Assembly (NCBI GenBank): GCA_032718475.1
Contig: JAUCBJ010002810.1
Coordinates: forward strand, 1-38,664
Direction of reading: 5' to 3'
Source: Nemertoderma westbladi
Taxonomy: Eukaryota > Xenacoelomorpha > Nemertodermatida > Nemertodermatidae
DNA: 38,664 nt
Each line of letters begins with the position of its first letter. The first letter of the stretch is position 1. Made by a program: the position numbers and the translations under genes. Positions 1 to 11,800 of this stretch are shown here, one piece after another. The notes below the pieces were generated by a model, which was not told the DNA's origin, did not search any database, and saw nothing but the letters and a program-made list of their open reading frames with translations.

Positions 1-129
1 CGACAGAACGACAGGTTGATTAATGGTACCACTACGCTAAGGCTCTCTCACTTCGTGGCTCGCCCCACAATACTACGCTATTTTATTGTAGAAATACACG
101 GTTAGCCCTAAGTACGAAATTCATTCTAA

Positions 130-1215
130 AACTACACCATGAACCGTAATATAGTGTCATTTTCTGATGACACGGACACCCCCCCCCCCCCCCCAAATTT
201 TTCTACATATCTTTGTCATAATATTGCTTGAAATTTGAAACACCACTAGTTCCACTCACCGTCGATGACCCCATGAAGCCGGAATTTTCGATTTCGCCTT
301 AAAATTTTTTTAATAAGCGTTTTAAAAAAGTGTCTTTTGCGAAATCGCACCCTCCGTATCATTGCCATTCTTCACATTAGTCGTAATTTTATCAAATCAT
401 TAGAAAGCTTGCCTTGCAAGGATTCCAAATATGTAACAATATCTGAATTTTGTAAACAGCTGAAGTGCACTCACAGTGGACATGAGAACACTCTACTCCT
501 GACCAGCCATTGGTAGATCACCATCTGCCTGGCCAGGCCATATACCCCAGCAGCCAAGTATATGGGTCCTTAATCCAGGACCAAGGGCGTCCTTATCCCA
601 GAACGAAGGGGGTCCTAGTTACAGGACCAGATTTGCCCTAGTAAGAGGGTCTATGCAGCTACAGGTGGCACCTACTTTATGCTGCATGGAGGTGGCAAGT
701 TTTCTTGATCAATGACCTAGAATATCTGACCTGACCTGACCTGACACAATAGATATATTGGATAGGAATACCGCTGTTGCCAACCAACGTATAAAATAAA
801 TAATTTTGTGTATTTATTTGATAGAATAAATGGCCTACAGCGAATGATCGTTCTTGCAATCTTTGAACGCCTATATCTCAGCTGCTTCTCAACGAAATTC
901 AGATATTGTTACATATTTCGAATCCTTGCAACGCAAGCTTTCCAATGATATGAAAAAAATATGACTAATATGAAGAATGGCCACGTGGTGTGATTTCGCA
1001 AAATACACTTTTTTAAAACGCTTATTAAAAAACTTTAAAGGCGAAATCGAAAATTCCGGCTTCATGGGGTCATCGACGGTGAGTGGAACTAGTGGTGTTT
1101 CAAATTTCAAGCAATATGATAAAGATTTGTAGAAAAATCGGGGGGGGGGGGGGGGGGGGGTCCGTGTCATCAGAAAATGACACTATTGTATATTATAGGA
1201 CATGGTGTATTTAGG
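130..1215. mobile_element. Foldback (long inverted repeat) element
   Basis: The left arm (about 130-465) and right arm (about 878-1215) are imperfect inverted copies over more than 300 bp. Both carry TGTCATTTTCTGATGACACG, a homopolymer (C-run at 181-194, G-run at 1141-1160), CACTAGTTCCACTCACCGTC and GACCCCATGAAGCCGGAATT, in opposite orientation. The outer ends also match (CACCATG on the left, CATGGTG on the right). The 412-bp loop (466-877) shows no protein and includes a short CTGAC tandem run at about 730-747. No transposase is encoded. Confidence 0.85.
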
Positions 1216-2699
1216 TATAAAAACATAAAGAATAACACCATTTATTGGTTTTGCCAGCTATTCGATATAGGCCTACAGATATTACTAAAATTCATAACAT
1301 TTCTCGTAGCAGTTGCAATAACACCTACTCAGTGTTCAATCATGGTCATTGTTGCTGATGCATGGTACACTCCAAAATATTTTTCACCGTATTCCTATGT
1401 AAACACTGTATCAAATGATCATGGAGATTGGATAAGTCGAGATCGCCTAGTATTGAATTTCGGACAAATGAGTTACACAGACAATACATTGTGCCACTGT
1501 CTGACTGTTATGCACAATAATATAAACAATATTCAAAAATACAAAATCATTATTTCATTTTTAGTAAAGACCAAATATGACTTAGATTGCAATTTGCGTG
1601 TGTGTGTTGAAATGAGTGACACATTTGACCCGGATGACATCATCTTGTCCCTGGTGAACGGCCGGCACGCAACGACGTTTCCCATTGCTAAGATCGCATC
1701 CTAGCTGATTAACTGCAGTAATACAAGAACGAATTAGATACATTTCGTCATATTTATCCAGTTTAAATCGACTGACCAACACATTGAGGAAGATTTCGGA
1801 CTTGACAGGATCCAATGGAATGTGTTTCGTTTAACTCATTCTAACTGGGAAAAGAATTCCTTTACTAAGTTCAACATCAGTCCACTTCCACAGCTTTCAC
1901 GCAATCAGAGCCCCATTACTGCATTAAGTACTGAAGTAGTCGGATTCATATTGTGACTACCCTACCCAGGGCTACAGTATTCATTTCTCCAAAATAAGCT
2001 GGGGTCGGATTTGCTGTTAGTTGTCAATGATAGGCCTATTGAGCCGGAATCGATAGGGGGGCTCGATTGATATGAAGATGGGAAACTTTTCAAAAGCTTG
2101 TATATAATATACATAAATCAGTAGAATAACATAAATCATTAAATTTTTGGTAACGCTGTACTGGCTGACTGGTGGTGGCGGTAGGGCAGGGCCTATCTGC
2201 CTATGGAATGTAACCAATTGCCACTAACTTACTCCTGTACTCTGATTGTCTGACAACCCCTGTAACGCTGTAATGGTACCTGTACAGTGTACACTGCAGC
2301 ACTGACTAACTGAAATCACACAGTTCACCAGTTCTGAAGCTACTGGTTCTGCCTGACTGCTGCTGTACTGGTTGAGAGGTACAGGCTGACAGGCCAGGTG
2401 TCAGTACTGTATGACTGTGTCATGATCCCTAAACATTCCAACCAATAGGAAACCTTCGCCATACACAAACATAGGGATAACTTACCAATTTTAATAAATT
2501 TACTTCTCCTTTTAAACTTGTCAAGTTTATAACTAAATTTTTGATATGCACTTGTTATGTTTAGAAAAATTTATATATCTTACAAACTTAATACAACTTG
2601 CTGTTTACATGCTAATATTGTCAAATTTATAATGTCAATCATTGGAAAATTGGGGGCAGGCAAATTTTGTGTAAGTTTTACTAAATTAGTAAGGTATTT
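1216..2699. other. Unassigned region left of the RTE element
   Basis: AT-rich sequence with short open frames on both strands and no recognised gene. The most coding-like stretch is on the minus strand at about 1815-1582 (LDPVKSEIFLNVLVSRFKLD then SCITAVNQLGCDLSN), about 77 codons without a stop. It shows no domain I recognise and has an in-frame stop just upstream. It could be a decayed exon or transposon fragment. About 2220-2420 is a low-complexity stretch rich in short ACTG/GTAC-type words with no coding signal. Confidence 0.4.
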
Positions 2700-4196
2700 C
2701 GAACCGGGAAGGTTGAGAAAGCTAAGGACGATCTTAAATTGGCCAACAACATCAGCCAGGAAAAGTACATACAGGATAAAACTGAAGCAATTACAACTGC
2801 TCACATACAGCAACAATCAAGACTTACCTGGCAAACTGTAAATGAGGTATCTGGTCGGAAAAGTTGTGCAAAGGGGCGCCTAAAAGTTGATAATCCTGAA
2901 GAACGTGTTGGGAAGTGGAAACATCACTTCTGCAACTGCCAAAATATACAATAAAATGATTCTATATAGGATCAGGCCTCACATAGAGAAACTACTGCGT
3001 AAGAACCAAAACGGATTTCGACCAAGTAGATCAACAATAGCTCAGATACTTGCACTACGGAGACTGATTGAAGGAATTAAGTCAAAGAACCTCCCCGCAG
3101 TCATGACTTTTGCGGACTTCAAGAAGGCATTCGACTCTATCCATAGAGGTAAAATGCTTGAAATCCTAAGAGCTTATGGAATACCAGAAGTAATTGTTGC
3201 TGGCATTGGATTGTTATATTGTGACACAGAAGCGCAGGTACTCTCACCAGATGGTGAAACTGAGTTTTTCTCAATCCTGGCTGGCGTACTGCAAGGTGAC
3301 ACATTAGCACCATTACTATTTGTAATTGTGCTGGATTACGCAATGAGGACGGCCAGAAAGGGTGAAGATCTGGGATTCACACTTCAAGAACGCAGAAGTA
3401 GTCACGGCAACTACAGTCACAGACACAGACTTTGCGGATGACATCGCCCTGCTCTCTAATACGCTAGCAGATGCACAGCTTCTACTAAATAAAGTGGAGA
3501 GGGCTGCTAAGGAGGTTGGATTGCATATAAATGCTACCATGACCGAATTCATGACCTTTAATGTTGATGGAAACTTGACAACCATTGATAATAATCAACT
3601 AAGGAAGGTTGACGACTTCCAGTACCTTGGATCATGGATAGAGAGTAGCAAAAAGGACATAGAAGTTAGGAAAGCAAATGCATGGGTAGCTCTATCAATA
3701 ATGGATACCATTTGGAAATCAGATCTCTCCAGGCACGTGGAGATTAAGTTCATTCGAGCCACAGTGGAAAGTGTATTTTTATACGGGGGTGAGACCTGGA
3801 CACTGACTAATTCACTTGAACAACGAATTGATGGTTGCTACACAAGACTACTAAGGGCAGCCCTAAACATCAGCATGCTGGAGACAACACATGACAAATG
3901 CCGAGCTTTATGGTACAATACCACCTGTATCAACCACCCTCCGTGAACGCAGATTAAGATTCAGTGGGCACTGCTGGCGAAGTAAAGACGAGGTCATACC
4001 AGATGTACTTTTCTGGCAACCAATTCATGGAATGGCGTAGTCGTGGACGACCGGCCATAACATATAGAGATCAACTTGAAAGGGATACTGAACTTGGGAG
4101 AAACGAAATTGCGACAACTATGGAGAATCGGGAAGCCTGGAAGGATCTCATTTCCACTGTCCGAGTTCGCTCGACCTAGTAGTAGTAGAATGCAAT
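2700..4196 (+). mobile_element. RTE-like LINE, 5'-truncated and internally deleted
   Basis: Broken reverse transcriptase reading frames run along the plus strand. From 2700 there is the linker that precedes the RT in RTE-like elements (KAKDDLKLANNISQEKYIQD, then TWQTVNEVSGRKS and NPEERVGKWKHHF). After about 2930 it jumps directly to NKMILYRIRPHIEK and NQNGFRPSRSTIAQILALRR, so the N-terminal RT motifs are missing. Motif A is TFADFKKAFDSI, motif B GVLQGDTLAPLLF, and motif C FADDIALLS. The C-terminal part (ATVESVFLYGGETWTLT, RLRFSGHCWRSKDE, RSRGRPAITYRDQL) is typical of the lineage. The 3' end is near TAGTAGTAG at 4178-4187. Confidence 0.9.
2887..4179 (+). pseudogene. RTE-like reverse transcriptase, frameshifted
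   Basis: The RT core is spread over at least three frames. Frame 1 (to about 3441) carries motifs up to the post-B region. A shift at about 3395-3400 moves to the frame of VTDTDFADDIALLSNT, which runs to about 3946, and another shift before about 3960 restores the frame ending STVRVRST at 4179. The catalytic Asp pair (ADD) is present, but no continuous protein can be made. No endonuclease is seen upstream, as expected for a 5'-truncated insertion. Confidence 0.85.
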
Positions 4197-5637
4197 ACAT
4201 GGCCGCAAGTAGATAAAACGTTTACAATAACAGCTTGAAATTGCATTTTGTATTTACTGATTGAAAGAATGAATGTAACGGAATCTACACTTGAAAATAA
4301 ACATACGGAAGCAAAATAGCACAATAAATTATTGTCCTAGGAGACATGGTGGAAATTAATTAGAATCAACATTGAAAATAGTTTCAGTAAAAAATAATTT
4401 AGAACTTTCAAATTATTACGTCAATAAAATAAAATAACGTAAGAATTGGAAATCATTTGGTTTTCATGAACCAAACGGTTTAACCCGATCAATTTGAATT
4501 GTAAACGGAAATTAAAACAACTTAGGCCTACAACTAACAGTTTGTTGCACCACATACGGTACGGAATCGTTGTTGCTCCTATCTGATATAATGCTATTCC
4601 GGTGTCTGTAGGCTACAGTTATGTCTTCAAAAATGTACCGTATTCAATTGTAAGGCTTGGATTACTATGCCAGGTTTAATGGTGGAGTGAGTGACACCGG
4701 ATTTGCAGCACTGTCGTGGTAATAGAAAGAAAACAACCAAAATGTATTCATAAAGCTTATTAATTAAAATGAACGAAAAATAGTTACTATTCCAGAAAAA
4801 TAGAAACGGAATTTGGAAAAATCCCGGAAATCGAATACGAACAAACTAGGATAAAACTGAAAACAAATCAAAAATAAAAATAATCAACAATGAGTTTAAA
4901 AATTAAGTTTCAAATAACTTCAATACTAAATATCGTAGTCCATAGACCAAGGAGTCATCCTAAACAAATAACACCTTTGTCGAAACCATGATGCAGCAAA
5001 TTTACATAATTATAAATAATTTAATATTAATTACTATTAACTATTATGTTCTTTATTTCCCCATTAAAACGGAATTCTTAAACATATAAATTCTCATGTC
5101 GGGAGCAAATATTCCCAGTTTGGTCTATAACATGCGAAACTATAATACGCAACGCAAGTGAGTTTAATTAAATCTCGATTAAACATTTTATATGAATTTA
5201 TTAAGTTAAACAAAGTAATGATTGATGTATAAATAAAATTAACAGATAAATTAGCGCTACTTAAATACACAGACAATGGTTTATTTATGCCCATCTAATA
5301 ATAATAATAATATAAAAAAAGCTGCATCCGTATCAGTGTGGGGTTCACGAAATATTTCCGATTAATTATAATCCACCGGAGTTAATTATAAATAAATCGT
5401 TTGATAACAAAACAGTCCGACACATGATTACTATAATCAGATATATTAAAAATGATTACGAGGACCGACAACCGACTTAGTCAGTTTATAATAATGTCGG
5501 TTTCGCCCCCGGTGTGGTTAAATTAAAACTAATAAATAACGATATTATGTATTCCCCAGCCGGGAAGGTTGGCTCAGAGCGGAACGCGTTTAAATCTCCG
5601 CCAGTAACCGCTAGCGCGCTTCTGATTGGTTGGAATC
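4197..5637. other. AT-rich 3' flank of PAK
   Basis: No protein-coding signal on either strand. The right part is the expected 3' UTR of the minus-strand PAK gene; minus-strand AATAAA hexamers occur at 5285-5280 and again near 5201-5196. The rest is AT-rich with simple runs such as ATAATAATAATAA at about 5297-5310. The left edge follows the 3' tail of the RTE element. Confidence 0.5.
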
Positions 5638-5863
5638 CTAGCGGTTGCTCTTAATGCTTGCCTTCGCCGCTTTGATTAAGAGATTAAGGCTACTGAGTGG
5701 TTTGGCGCAGCGCAGGAACTGGTGGTGTAGAAGTTGCTCGGCAGACCAACGCTTGTCCACTTCCATCTCGAGACAACGTGCTAGGAAATCCTTAAAGTCA
5801 GGAGAGAGACCCTCTGGATTAGCGATAACAGGTGTCCCGTTCGTAGCAATCAGATACAGCGCT
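5638..5863 (-). CDS. PAK: PAK last coding exon, C-terminal kinase lobe
   Basis: This exon supplies one base to finish Arg, then 74 residues starting [11 protein letters not shown] and ending KASIKSNR, with a TAG stop at 5640-5638. It corresponds to the last part of the group I PAK kinase domain, including [14 protein letters not shown] and the HQFL...AKPLSSL tail found across the family. The acceptor is tctgttacacag before [25 protein letters not shown] is conserved in PAKs, so the boundary is secure. Directly upstream there is no unique intron DNA: the acceptor and everything 5' of it are units of the 30-bp array, which copies this boundary. An AATAAA on the minus strand at 5285-5280 is a possible poly(A) signal about 355 nt after the stop. 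Confidence 0.95.
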
Positions 5864-8800
5864 CTGTGTAACAGAATAAACAGATACAGAGCTCTGTGTA
5901 ACAGAATAAACAGATACAGAGCTCTGTGTAACAGAATAAACAGATACAGAGCTGTGAGTAACAGAATAAACAGATACAGAGCTGTGAGTGACACAATAAA
6001 CAGATACAGAGCTGTGAGTAACAGAATAAACAGATACAGAGCTGTGAGTAACAGAATAAACAGATACAGAGCTGTGAGTAACAGAATAAACAGATACAGA
6101 GCTGTGAGTAACAGAATAAACAGATACAGAGCTGTGAGTAACAGAATAAACAGATACAGAGTTGTGAGTAACAGAATAAACAGATACAGAGCTGTGAGTA
6201 ACAGAATAAACAGATACAGAGCTGTGAGTAACAGAATAAACAGATACAGAGCTGTGAGTAACAGAATAAACAGATACAGAGTTGTGAGTAACAGAATAAA
6301 CAGATACAGAGCTGTGAGTAACAGAATAAACAGATACAGAGCTGTGAGTAACAGAATAAACAGATACAGAGCTGTGAGTAACAGAATAAACAGATACAGA
6401 GCTGTGAGTAACAGAATAAACAGATACAGAGCTGTGAGTAACAGAATAAACAGATACAGAGCTGTGAGTAACAGAATAAACAGATACAGAGCTGTGAGTA
6501 ACAGAATAAACAGATACAGAGTTGTGTGTAACAGAATAAACAGATACAGAGCTGTGAGTAACAGAATAAACAGATACAGAGTTGTGTGTAACAGAATAAA
6601 CAGATACAGAGCTGTGAGTAACAGAATAAACAGATACAGAGTTGTGTGTAACAGAATAAACAGATACAGAGTTGTGTGTAACAGAATAAACAGATACAGA
6701 GCTGTGAGTAACAGAATAAACAGATACAGAGTTGTGTGTAACAGAATAAACAGATACAGAGCTGTGAGTAACAGAATAAACAGATACAGAGTTGTGTGTA
6801 ACAGAATAAACAGATACAGAGCTGTGAGTAACAGAATAAACAGATACAGAGTTGTGTGTAACAGAATAAACAGATACAGAGCTGTGAGTAACAGAATAAA
6901 CAGATACAGAGTTGTGTGTAACAGAATAAACAGATACAGAGTTGTGTGTAACAGAATAAACAGATACAGAGTTGTGAGTAACAGAATAAACAGATACAGA
7001 GCTGTGTGTAACAGAATAAACAGATACAGAGCTGTGAGTAACAGAATAAACAGATACAGAGTTGTGTGTAACAGAATAAACAGATACAGAGCTGTGAGTA
7101 ACAGAATAAACAGATACAGAGTTGTGTGTAACAGAATAAACAGATACAGAGTTGTGTGTAACAGAATAAACAGATACAGAGCTGTGAGTAACAGAATAAA
7201 CAGATACAGAGTTGTGAGTAACAGAATAAACAGATACAGAGCTGTGAGTAACAGAATAAACAGATACAGAGCTGTGAGTAACAGAATAAACAGATACAGA
7301 GCTGTGTGTAACAGAATAAACAGATACAGAGCTGTGTGTAACAGAATAAACAGATACAGAGCTGTGAGTAACAGAATAAACAGATACAGAGCTGTGAGTA
7401 ACAGAATAAACAGATACAGAGCTGTGAGTAACAGAATAAACAGATACAGAGCTGTGAGTAACAGAATAAACAGATACAGAGCTGTGAGTAACAGAATAAA
7501 CAGATACAGAGCTGTGAGTAACAGAATAAACAGATACAGAGCTGTGTGTAACAGAATAAATAGATACAGAGCTGTGTGTAACAGAATAAACAGATACAGA
7601 GCTGTGTGTAACAGAATAAACAGATACAGAGCTGTGTGTAACAGAATAAACAGATACAGAGCTGTGAGTAACAGAATAAACAGATACAGAGTTGTGAGTA
7701 ACAGAATAAACAGATACAGAGCTGTGAGTAACAGAATAAACAGATACAGAGTTGTGTGTAACAGAATAAACAGATACAGAGCTGTGAGTAACAGAATAAA
7801 CAGATACAGAGTTGTGTGTAACAGAATAAACAGATACAGAGCTGTGTGTAACAGAATAAATAGATACAGAGCTGTGAGTAACAGAATAAACAGATACAGA
7901 GCTGTGAGTAACAGAATAAACAGATACAGAGCTGTGTGTAACAGAATAAACAGATACAGAGCTGTGAGTAACAGAATAAACAGATACAGAGTTGTGTGTA
8001 ACAGAATAAACAGATACAGAGCTGTGAGTAACAGAATAAACAGATACAGAGTTGTGTGTAACAGAATAAACAGATACAGAGTTGTGTGTAACAGAATAAA
8101 CAGATACAGAGCTGTGAGTAACAGAATAAACAGATACAGAGTTGTGAGTAACAGAATAAACAGATACAGAGCTGTGAGTAACAGAATAAACAGATACAGA
8201 GTTGTGTGTAACAGAATAAACAGATACAGAGCTGTGAGTAACAGAATAAACAGATACAGAGTTGTGAGTAACAGAATAAACAGATACAGAGCTGTGAGTA
8301 ACAGAATAAACAGATACAGAGCTGTGAGTAACAGAATAAACAGATACAGAGTTGTGAGTAACAGAATAAACAGATACAGAGTTGTGAGTAACAGAATAAA
8401 CAGATACAGAGCTGTGAGTAACAGAATAAACAGATACAGAGCTGTGTGTAACAGAATAAACAGATACAGAGCTGTGAGTAACAGAATAAACAGATACAGA
8501 GATGTGAGTAACAGAATAAACAGATAGAGAGCTGTGAGTAACAGAATAAACAGATACAGAGCTGTGTGTAACAGAATAAACAGATACAGAGTTGTGTGTA
8601 ACAGAATAAACAGATACAGAGCTGTGTGTAACAGAATAAACAGATACAGAGTTGTGTGTAACAGAATAAACAGATACAGAGTTGTGAGTAACAGAATAAA
8701 CAGATACAGAGCTGTGAGTAACAGAATAAACAGAGCTGTGAGTAACAGAATAAACAGATACAGAGCTGTGTGTAACAGAATAAACAGATACAGAGCTGTG

Positions 8801-11800
8801 TGTAACAGAATAAACAGATACAGAGCTGTGTGTAACAGAATAAACAGATACAGAGTTGTGTGTAACAGAATAAACAGATACAGAGTTGTGAGTAACAGAA
8901 TAAATAGATACAGAGCTGTGAGTAACAGAATAAACAGATACAGAGTTGTGTGTAACAGAATAAACAGATACAGAGCTGTGAGTAACAGAATAAACAGAGC
9001 TGTGAGTAACAGAATAAACAGATACAGAGCTGTGTGTAACAGAATAAACAGATACAGAGCTGTGTGTAACAGAATAAACAGATACAGAGCTGTGTGTAAC
9101 AGAATAAACAGATACAGAGTTGTGTGTAACAGAATAAACAGATACAGAGTTGTGAGTAACAGAATAAATAGATACAGAGCTGTGAGTAACAGAATAAACA
9201 GATACAGAGCTGTGTGTAACAGAATAAACAGATACAGAGCTGTGAGTAACATAATAAACAGATACAGAGCTGTGTGTAACAGAATAAACAGATACAGAGT
9301 TGTGTGTAACAGAATAAACAGATACAGAGTTGTGTGTAACAGAATAAACAGATACAGAGTTGTGTGTAACAGAATAAACAGATACAGAGCTGTGAGTAAC
9401 ATAATAAACAGATACAGAGCTGTGTGTAACAGAATAAACAGATACAGAGCTGTGAGTAACAGAATAAACAGATACAGAGTTGTGTGTAACAGAATAAACA
9501 GATACAGAGCTGTGAGTAACATAATAAACAGATACAGAGCTGTGTGTAACAGAATAAACAGATACAGAGTTGTGTGTAACAGAATAAACAGATACAGAGT
9601 TGTGTGTAACAGAATAAACAGATACAGAGCTGTGTGTAACAGAATAAACAGATACAGAGTTGTGTGTAACAGAATAAACAGATACAGAGTTGTGAGTAAC
9701 AGAATAAACAGATACAGAGCTGTGAGTAACAGAATAAACAGAGCTGTGAGTAACAGAATAAACAGATACAGAGCTGTGTGTAACAGAATAAACAGATACA
9801 GAGTTGTGTGTAACAGAATAAACAGATACAGAGCTGTGAGTAACATAATAAACAGATACAGAGCTGTGTGTAACAGAATAAACAGATACAGAGCTGTGAG
9901 TAACAGAATAAACAGATACAGAGTTGTGTGTAACAGAATAAACAGATACAGAGCTGTGAGTAACATAATAAACAGATACAGAGCTGTGTGTAACAGAATA
10001 AACAGATACAGAGTTGTGTGTAACAGAATAAACAGATACAGAGTTGTGTGTAACAGAATAAACAGATACAGAGCTGTGTGTAACAGAATAAACAGATACA
10101 GAGTTGTGTGTAACAGAATAAACAGATACAGAGTTGTGAGTAACAGAATAAACAGATACAGAGCTGTGAGTAACAGAATAAACAGAGCTGTGAGTAACAG
10201 AATAAACAGATACAGAGCTGTGTGTAACAGAATAAACAGATACAGAGTTGTGTGTAACAGAATAAACAGATACAGAGCTGTGAGTAACATAATAAACAGA
10301 TACAGAGCTGTGTGTAACAGAATAAACAGATACAGAGTTGTGTGTAACAGAATAAACAGATACAGAGTTGTGTGTAACAGAATAAACAGATACAGAGCTG
10401 TGTGTAACAGAATAAACAGATACAGAGTTGTGTGTAACAGAATAAACAGATACAGAGTTGTGAGTAACAGAATAAACAGATACAGAGCTGTGAGTAACAG
10501 AATAAACAGAGCTGTGAGTAACAGAATAAACAGATACAGAGCTGTGAGTAACAGAATAAACAGAGCTGTGAGTAACAGAATAAACAGATACAGAGCTGTG
10601 AGTAACAGAATAAACAGAGCTGTGAGTAACAGAATAAACAGATACAGAGCTGTGTGTAACAGAATAAACAGATACAGAGTTGTGTGTAACAGAATAAACA
10701 GATACAGAGTTGTGAGTAACAGAATAAACAGATACAGAGCTGTGAGTAACAGAATAAACAGAGCTGTGAGTAACAGAATAAACAGAGCTGTGAGTAACAG
10801 AATAAACAGATACAGAGCTGTGTGTAACAGAATAAACAGAGCTGTGAGTAACAGAATAAACAGATACAGAGTTGTGTGTAACAGAATAAACAGATACAGA
10901 GCTGTGTGTAACAGAATAAACAGATACAGAGTTGTGTGTAACAGAATAAACAGATACAGAGTTGTGAGTAACAGAATAAACAGATACAGAGTTGTGAGTA
11001 ACAGAATAAACAGATACAGAGTTGTGTGTAACAGAATAAACAGATACAGAGTTGTGAGTAACAGAATAAACAGATACAGAGCTGTGAGTAACAGAATAAA
11101 CAGAGCTGTGAGTAACAGAATAAACAGAGCTGTGAGTAACAGAATAAACAGATACAGAGCTGTGTGTAACAGAATAAACAGAGCTGTGAGTAACAGAATA
11201 AACAGATACAGAGTTGTGTGTAACAGAATAAACAGATACAGAGCTGTGAGTAACAGAATAAACAGATACAGAGCTGTGAGTAACAGAATAAACAGATACA
11301 GAGCTGTGAGTAACAGAATAAACAGATACAGAGTTGTGTGTAACAGAATAAACAGATACAGAGTTGTGAGTAACAGAATAAACAGATACAGAGTTGTGAG
11401 TAACAGAATAAACAGATACAGAGCTGTGAGTAACAGAATAAACAGAGCTGTGAGTAACAGAATAAACAGAGCTGTGAGTAACAGAATAAACAGATACAGA
11501 GCTGTGTGTAACAGAATAAACAGATACAGAGCTGTGAGTAACAGAATAAACAGATACAGAGCTGTGAGTAACAGAATAAACAGATACAGAGCTGTGTGTA
11601 ACAGAATAAACAGATACAGAGTTGTGTGTAACAGAATAAACAGATACAGAGCTGTGTGTAACAGAATAAACAGATACAGAGTTGTGTGTAACAGAATAAA
11701 CAGATACAGAGTTGTGTGTAACAGAATAAACAGATACAGAGCTGTGAGTAACACAATAAACAGATACAGAGCTGTGAGTAACAGAATAAACAGATACAGA

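Noticed and set aside
1177-1704. A 175-codon plus-strand ORF as a membrane protein gene
   Set aside because: It begins inside the foldback arm, has AT-rich biased composition and no recognised domain or gene context.
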